In this document: piece after piece, positions 60,380 through 64,000 of the stretch
How the letters are laid out: each line of letters opens with the position of its first letter
Numbering within the stretch: position 1 is the first letter of the stretch
Assembly (NCBI RefSeq): GCF_016862195.1
Contig: NZ_BOMM01000040.1
Location: forward strand, 1 to 64,000
Direction: 5' to 3'
Length of the DNA: 64,000 nucleotides
From: Paractinoplanes ferrugineus
Lineage (GTDB): Bacteria; Actinomycetota; Actinomycetes; Mycobacteriales; Micromonosporaceae
The notes under the pieces: model-generated
Database searches by the model: none
The model's input: only the letters and a program-made list of their open reading frames with translations
What the model was told of the DNA's origin: nothing
Position numbers and translations under genes: made by a program

Positions 60380-60931
60380 TCAGCGTTCGATGTGGCCGAA
60401 GAAGAGGCTGGCGGGCGAGTCCAGCTCGGGTGAGGTGAAGAAGTCCCGGATGGCGCCGATGAATTCGCCGCGGCTGATCCGGCCGTCGTCGTCGGTGTCG
60501 AGTTCGAGGAAGACGTTCAGCGCTTCGAGGTCCGAGACGCCCCAGGCTTCCAGGAACACCTTGTACTCCGGCTTGCTGATGGTGTCGTCCGCGTCGGTGT
60601 CCATCACGTCGAAGATCGCCTGCGGGACCGCTTCGGCCATGGTGAACCGGCTGCTGTCGGCGCCGGCGGCCTGGTTCGCGAGGACGAACTGCTCTTTCGA
60701 CAGCCGATCGACGCCGTTCACCTGCCGCATCAGCTCCGACCAGTACCTCTGGTAGGCGGCTCGCAGCGCATGTGCCCGGGGGTCGTCCGTCTCGATGCCG
60801 TAGCCGTCCAGGTAGCGGCTGATCAGGCGTTCGTAGTCGCTCCAGTCGACGAATCCGTCCCCGTCGGTGTCGCTCGCCCCGAACAGGTGCCCCAGTTTCA
60901 CGGCGATCGGATCATCAGCGCCATCGGTCAT
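60380..60931 (-). CDS. EF-hand calcium-binding protein (calerythrin-like)
   Basis: 183 residues with an EF-hand array: DTDGDGFVDWSDYE (about 20-33), DTDADDTISKPEY (about 112-124) and DTDDDGRISRGEF (about 146-158). A fourth, degenerate hand lies in between, near GVDRLSKEQF. This matches the calerythrin/CalD group known from actinomycetes, cytoplasmic Ca2+ buffers or sensors. The ATG at 60931 has GGAGG about 10 nt upstream. Confidence 0.93.
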   Translation of the reverse strand: MTDGADDPIAVKLGHLFGASDTDGDGFVDWSDYERLISRYLDGYGIETDDPRAHALRAAYQRYWSELMRQVNGVDRLSKEQFVLANQAAGADSSRFTMAEAVPQAIFDVMDTDADDTISKPEYKVFLEAWGVSDLEALNVFLELDTDDDGRISRGEFIGAIRDFFTSPELDSPASLFFGHIER

Positions 60932-61060
60932 GTGCCCTGGACCTCCACATGCGTCTTTTGTCAGCAACCTACCCCAAAATCGGCGAGCGGACCGATCGTC
61001 GCACTCCGTACTCCGTCGAACCGGCGCCAAGGACGGCCGGGCGGCTCCTATCCTCCTCCG

Positions 61061-61537
61061 GTGCACATCGACCAGTACGCCTACTTCGCGCTGTTCAGCC
61101 GCAGCACCTCGGCGGCCGAGATGACTGCGATCCTCGGTATCGAGCCCGACGAGACCACGGTCCGCGGCAGTCGCCGCACCGAACCGTCGGCGGTCCCGGT
61201 CCGGCACGGCTGGAAGATCGTCTGCCGCGAACCGGGGTTGTGCGTCGACGAGCAGGTCGCTCGCATTCTCGACCGGCTCCGCCCGCACACCACGGCCATC
61301 GGCGCGCTGGCCAACCGCTTGGCCGCCGCAGATCAAGAATCCGGTGCCGTCCTGGAGATCGTGCGCTGCTTCCGCGGCGAGGACGCCGAGCGGCACGAGC
61401 ACCGCGAGGACGCCCCGAACCTGTTCGGCTGGCATCTCGACCGGGCGGTTCTGGATTTCCTGCGGGCCACGGGAGCGGTCTTGGACGTCGACGAGTACGA
61501 CATGACACCCGACCGCGCCGAGGACGCTGGTGTCTAG
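61061..61537 (+). CDS. DUF4279 domain protein
   Basis: 158 residues starting (V)HIDQYAYFALFSRSTSAAE with MTAILGIEPDETTVRGSRR, the DUF4279 signature. It continues to HLDRAVLDFLRATGAVLDVD. Function is unknown; members are often found near toxin-immunity or accessory loci. The GTG is 6 nt after TATCCT (61049-61054), leaderless. The stop codon TAG doubles as the start of the -10 box for the next gene. Confidence 0.85.
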   Translation: MHIDQYAYFALFSRSTSAAEMTAILGIEPDETTVRGSRRTEPSAVPVRHGWKIVCREPGLCVDEQVARILDRLRPHTTAIGALANRLAAADQESGAVLEIVRCFRGEDAERHEHREDAPNLFGWHLDRAVLDFLRATGAVLDVDEYDMTPDRAEDAGV

Positions 61538-61546
61538 GCTGCCGGG

Positions 61547-62194
61547 GTGACCCAGGACCGCGTTCTTGTCTTCACCCGCACGACCGGTTACCGCCACGAC
61601 TGCATTCCCGCGGCGGTTCAGGCGATGCGTGAGCTGTGCCCGGCCGCGGAGGTGACCGAGGACCCGGACGACTTCACCCGCGCCAACCTCGCCCGGTTCG
61701 CCGCGGTGGTCTTTCTCAACACCAACGGCGAGGTTCTCACCGAGGCGGCCCGGCCGGCCCTGGCGGGGTTCGTGCGGGCCGGCGGCGGCTTCCTGGGGGT
61801 GCATTCGGCGGCGGCCACCGAGTACGACTGGCCGTTCTACGGTGAGCTCGTCGGCGCGTGGTTCGACCAGCATCCGGCGGTGCAGCCGGCCACCGTCACG
61901 GTGGCCGACCCGCTGCACCCGGCCACCGCGGAGCTGCCGGCGGCCTGGGATCGGATCGACGAATGGTACGACTTCCGGTCGCGGCCCGACGCGCGAGTGC
62001 TGTTGCGCGTCGACGAGTCGAGCTACAGCGGCGGGCTGATGGGCGCCGACCACCCCGTCGCCTGGTGTCACGAACGCCTCGGCGGGCGGTCGTTCTACAC
62101 CGCCCTGGGGCACACCGTCGAGGCCTACGCCGAGCCCGCGTTCCGCCGCCACCTGGGTGAGGCCCTGCGCTGGGTGCGGCACGGCGCCGAGTGA
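61547..62194 (+). CDS. ThuA-like domain protein
   Basis: 215 residues, class I glutamine-amidotransferase-like ThuA fold: RVLVFTRTTGYRHDCIPAAV, FLNTNGEVLTEAARPALAGF, RAGGGFLGVHSAAATEYDWP and HPVAWCHERLGGRSFYTALG. ThuA proteins act on sugars such as trehalose in some organisms; here the substrate is unknown. -10 box TAGGCT (61535-61540) lies 6 nt before the GTG. The last 18 bp with the TGA are tandemly duplicated. Confidence 0.92.
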   Translation: MTQDRVLVFTRTTGYRHDCIPAAVQAMRELCPAAEVTEDPDDFTRANLARFAAVVFLNTNGEVLTEAARPALAGFVRAGGGFLGVHSAAATEYDWPFYGELVGAWFDQHPAVQPATVTVADPLHPATAELPAAWDRIDEWYDFRSRPDARVLLRVDESSYSGGLMGADHPVAWCHERLGGRSFYTALGHTVEAYAEPAFRRHLGEALRWVRHGAE

Positions 62195-62231
62195 AGGCAC
62201 GGCGCCGAGTGAGGGCACAGCGCTGATTGCG
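62178..62231 (+). repeat. 18-bp tandem repeat containing the ThuA stop codon
   Basis: GGCACGGCGCCGAGTGAA (62178-62195) is followed by a copy with one change (62196-62213) and a degenerate third (62214-62231). The first TGA is the gene's stop (62192-62194). Since the unit is 18 bp, the second TGA (62210-62212) is in the same frame. Confidence 0.88.
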
Positions 62232-62323
62232 AAGAGAGCTTTAACAGCAGCATAAGAGTGACCTCCGACGCGGTTTCGGCGTGCCTCCGCCGGGTAAGCT
62301 GCGGCCACGACGGGGAGGTCGCT

Positions 62324-63460
62324 GTGCAAATGCTCGCGGGGCGCTACGGGTTGGGAGATGCTCTTGGCCAGGACGGCGGCGCCGTGGTGCATCACGGATT
62401 CGACACCGTCCTGCGACGGTCGGTGGCCGTCAAGTTGTTCTCGCCCGACGCGAGTGACGTGTTGCGCGAGGCGCGCACGGCCGCCGGGCTCGGCCATCCG
62501 AACATCGCGCAGGTCTACGACTACGGCGAGATCGGTGACGGTGGCACGCCGTACCTGGTGATGGAATTTCTCGATGGTGAGACCCTCGCCGACCGGTTGG
62601 CTCGCACCGGCGCGCTGCGCTGGCGCGAAGCCGCCCAGATCTGTGCCGGCGTCGCCGGTGCGCTGGCCGCCGCCCACGCGCAGAGCCTGGTGCACGGTGG
62701 CATCAGCCCCCGCACCGTGAAGCTGACCACCGACGGGGTGAAGGTCCTCGATTTCGAGATGGCCACCGCCGTGGCGAACTACGGCGTCGACGTCAGCGCG
62801 CTCGGCTTCCTGCTGTTCGAGTGCCTGACCGGCGCGCCGGCGCGACCGGGCGAGCAGTTGCCGCGCATCCTCGGCGCGCCGCGTGACCTCAGCCTTCTCT
62901 ATGAGGCGTGCGCGACCGAAGCGGTGCCGGCCGCCTCCGTCGCCGAGGCTCTCCGGCGGATCGCCGGCCCTGTTCCGTCGGTCCGGTCCGCCAACCCGTC
63001 CCGCTCCCGGCGGCGGGCCGCGGCGATGGCTTCGGCCGCGGTCGTCACGGCGGTGCTGAGCATCCTCGGCGTGCAGCTCGCCAACGGCACCGCCACTCCG
63101 GGTGGACGTTCGGCGGAGGCCGCCGTCGAGGCTCCGCCGCCGGCCACGGCCGTGCCGGCCACCAGCAGCCCGGTGCGACCGACGCCGTCGGTCAGCGGCT
63201 CGGTTCGCAAGCCCGTCGTGACCAGCACCGCCCGTGCGCACAAGAAGGCTCGCGTCTACACCCCGCAGACGTCCGCGCCGCCGTCCGCCGCCCCGTCGGC
63301 GTCGCCGAGCAAAACGCCGCCGAGCGCGCCGCCCTCGACCAAGCCGACGCCGAAGCCGACGACCGACGACAGCACGCCGCCGGTCGAGCCGACCGACACC
63401 CCGACCACCCCGGCGCCCGAGGACACCCCGCCGGTGAACGGCGAGTCGATCAGCGGTTGA
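62324..63460 (+). CDS. Membrane-anchored serine/threonine pseudokinase
   Basis: 378 residues. The N-terminal PknB-like kinase domain (about 5-220) keeps the beta3 lysine (SVAVKLFS), VMEFLDGETLADRL and an activation-loop DFE in place of DFG. The catalytic loop HRDxKxxN reads HGGISPRT, so the catalytic Asp, the Lys and the metal-binding Asn are all gone, and the glycine-rich loop is altered. A membrane helix (AAAMASAAVVTAVLSILGV) leads to a Pro/Ser/Thr-rich extracellular tail without PASTA domains. It is probably a binding scaffold rather than a kinase. GTG 62324 has GGGGAGG 5 nt upstream. Confidence 0.85.
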   Translation: MQMLAGRYGLGDALGQDGGAVVHHGFDTVLRRSVAVKLFSPDASDVLREARTAAGLGHPNIAQVYDYGEIGDGGTPYLVMEFLDGETLADRLARTGALRWREAAQICAGVAGALAAAHAQSLVHGGISPRTVKLTTDGVKVLDFEMATAVANYGVDVSALGFLLFECLTGAPARPGEQLPRILGAPRDLSLLYEACATEAVPAASVAEALRRIAGPVPSVRSANPSRSRRRAAAMASAAVVTAVLSILGVQLANGTATPGGRSAEAAVEAPPPATAVPATSSPVRPTPSVSGSVRKPVVTSTARAHKKARVYTPQTSAPPSAAPSASPSKTPPSAPPSTKPTPKPTTDDSTPPVEPTDTPTTPAPEDTPPVNGESISG

Positions 63461-63818
63461 GGTGAGCGGCCAGGCCGCCGAGCTCCTCGCCGGCGACGAC
63501 CACCGACCGCACGTTGACCTGGGTGGTCTCGACCCCGATCAGCCAGATGCCGGTCACCGCGCCGCCGTCGTCCCGGCGCGGCTCGCGGGTGAAGTCGAAC
63601 AGCGCCCGGCCGGCCGGGACGTCCCGCGCGGTGCGCGATTCGCCGGTGCCCCGGACGTGGTCCAGCAGCTCGGTGACGGCGCCGCCCGGTTCCGGCCCGA
63701 CGGCGTCGAGGAACGCCTGGTTGGCCGCCTCGATCCGGTGGCCGGGTTCGACCAGCACCGCGAAGACGACAGTGGACTGCCCGAACAGCGCCCGCTGGTC
63801 CACATCTGCTGCAGTCAC
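63450..63818 (-). CDS. Short PAS-domain-like protein
   Basis: About 122 residues. FAVLVEPGHRIEAANQAFLD is the start of a PAS fold, followed by GRALFDFTREPRRDDGGAVT and a final strand VTGIWLIGVETTQVNV. No output domain is attached, so it may be a stand-alone sensor or adaptor. Its end overlaps the convergent pseudokinase gene by 11 bp. GTG 63818 was preferred to TTG 63824. Confidence 0.8.
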   Translation of the reverse strand: MTAADVDQRALFGQSTVVFAVLVEPGHRIEAANQAFLDAVGPEPGGAVTELLDHVRGTGESRTARDVPAGRALFDFTREPRRDDGGAVTGIWLIGVETTQVNVRSVVVAGEELGGLAAHLNR

Positions 63819-63856
63819 GGCCAAGAGACTGATTGGGTGGCGGCACCGGGGGAACG

Positions 63857-64000
63857 TCAGGCCACGTCGAACACGGCACGCTGGGCGAGCACGTAGGCGA
63901 TGTCGCCGCGATAGAACTCGTCGTGACCGGCTTCGATGTGCCCGGCGAAGGCCGCGTGGCCGGCGGCGGCCGCGGCGTGCATGAAATCGACGAGGGCGGT
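63857..64000 (-). CDS. C-terminal end of an unidentified protein (partial at window edge)
   Basis: The last 47 codons of a minus-strand gene that continues beyond the window: ALVDFMHAAAAAGHAAFAGH and then DEFYRGDIAYVLAQRAVFDV before the TGA. The frame is open to the edge with GC-rich third positions. It is helical, but too short to assign. Confidence 0.65.
   Translation of the reverse strand, partial: TALVDFMHAAAAAGHAAFAGHIEAGHDEFYRGDIAYVLAQRAVFDVA

Noticed and set aside
60380..63241. 953-codon minus-strand ORF containing the EF-hand protein
   Set aside because: Only the last 183 codons match a family; the upstream part is antisense to DUF4279, ThuA and pseudokinase genes.
1..64000. CRISPR arrays, tRNA/rRNA genes, insertion sequences, prophage genes, known riboswitches
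   Set aside because: Looked for on reading through both strands; no spaced repeats, transposase, integrase, capsid genes or recognisable RNA folds were found. A covariance-model scan would be needed to exclude small RNAs.

Overview
The window is very GC-rich, uses GTG and TTG starts freely, and carries actinobacterial hallmarks: a SigB/SigF-type sigma factor, a SpoIIE/PP2C phosphatase, a phosphoketolase, F420/Ddn-type and Rox-type redox enzymes, a PASTA-like tail and many leaderless starts. Two methyl-accepting chemotaxis proteins suggest a motile-spore former such as Actinoplanes or a relative (Micromonosporaceae). That placement is inference; no rRNA or tRNA is present to confirm it.

Layout. 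0-6.2 kb: two divergent hybrid sensor kinases. 6.2-7.3 kb: debris of an arsenite-methyltransferase-like gene and another methyltransferase around an intact YnfA membrane protein. 7.3-9.5 kb: a GNAT enzyme behind a 12-codon leaderless mini-ORF, then a compact operon of a 44-residue Cys-tailed peptide, a FrnE/DsbA-like thiol oxidoreductase and a TetR regulator, with a dyad spanning the promoter. 9.6-18.8 kb: alpha/beta hydrolase, phosphoketolase, LTA-synthase-like sulfatase, class III aminotransferase, CYTH protein and PASTA-tailed membrane protein. 18.9-22.1 kb: cytoplasmic and membrane chemoreceptors. 22.3-25.8 kb: a large repeat-containing protein and an acetoacetate-decarboxylase-like protein. 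26-30.8 kb: a pntB relic, then esterase, ABC transporter, VanZ and CorA. 30.8-35.1 kb: stress sigma factor, membrane protein, YbdK-type carboxylate-amine ligase and a condensation-fold acyltransferase. 35.7-44.1 kb: penicillin-binding protein, GH6 glycosidase, rifampicin-monooxygenase-like flavoprotein behind a short leader ORF, secreted cyclophilin and a secreted malectin/beta-propeller protein. 44.1-49 kb: two TetR genes with clear operator palindromes, YihY protein and PP2C phosphatase. 49.4-55.2 kb: TrmO-like protein, APH/Ddn-like pair and membrane proteins. 55.2-59.3 kb: a visibly lower-GC accessory stretch with broken genes. 59.3-64 kb: FGE-like, EF-hand, DUF4279, ThuA, a membrane-anchored pseudokinase and a PAS protein.

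The most interesting material is small. (1) The Cys-tailed peptide/FrnE/TetR operon at 7.7-9.1 kb. (2) A 17-codon leader ORF whose stop codon sits in a hairpin upstream of the Rox-like gene. (3) Two unrelated genes preceded by equally sized 12-codon leaderless mini-ORFs with the same GTGA overlap. (4) Four genes whose stop-codon region is duplicated in tandem. (5) A pair of matching palindromes bracketing a tetR gene. No CRISPR array, tRNA, rRNA, insertion sequence or phage module was recognised.
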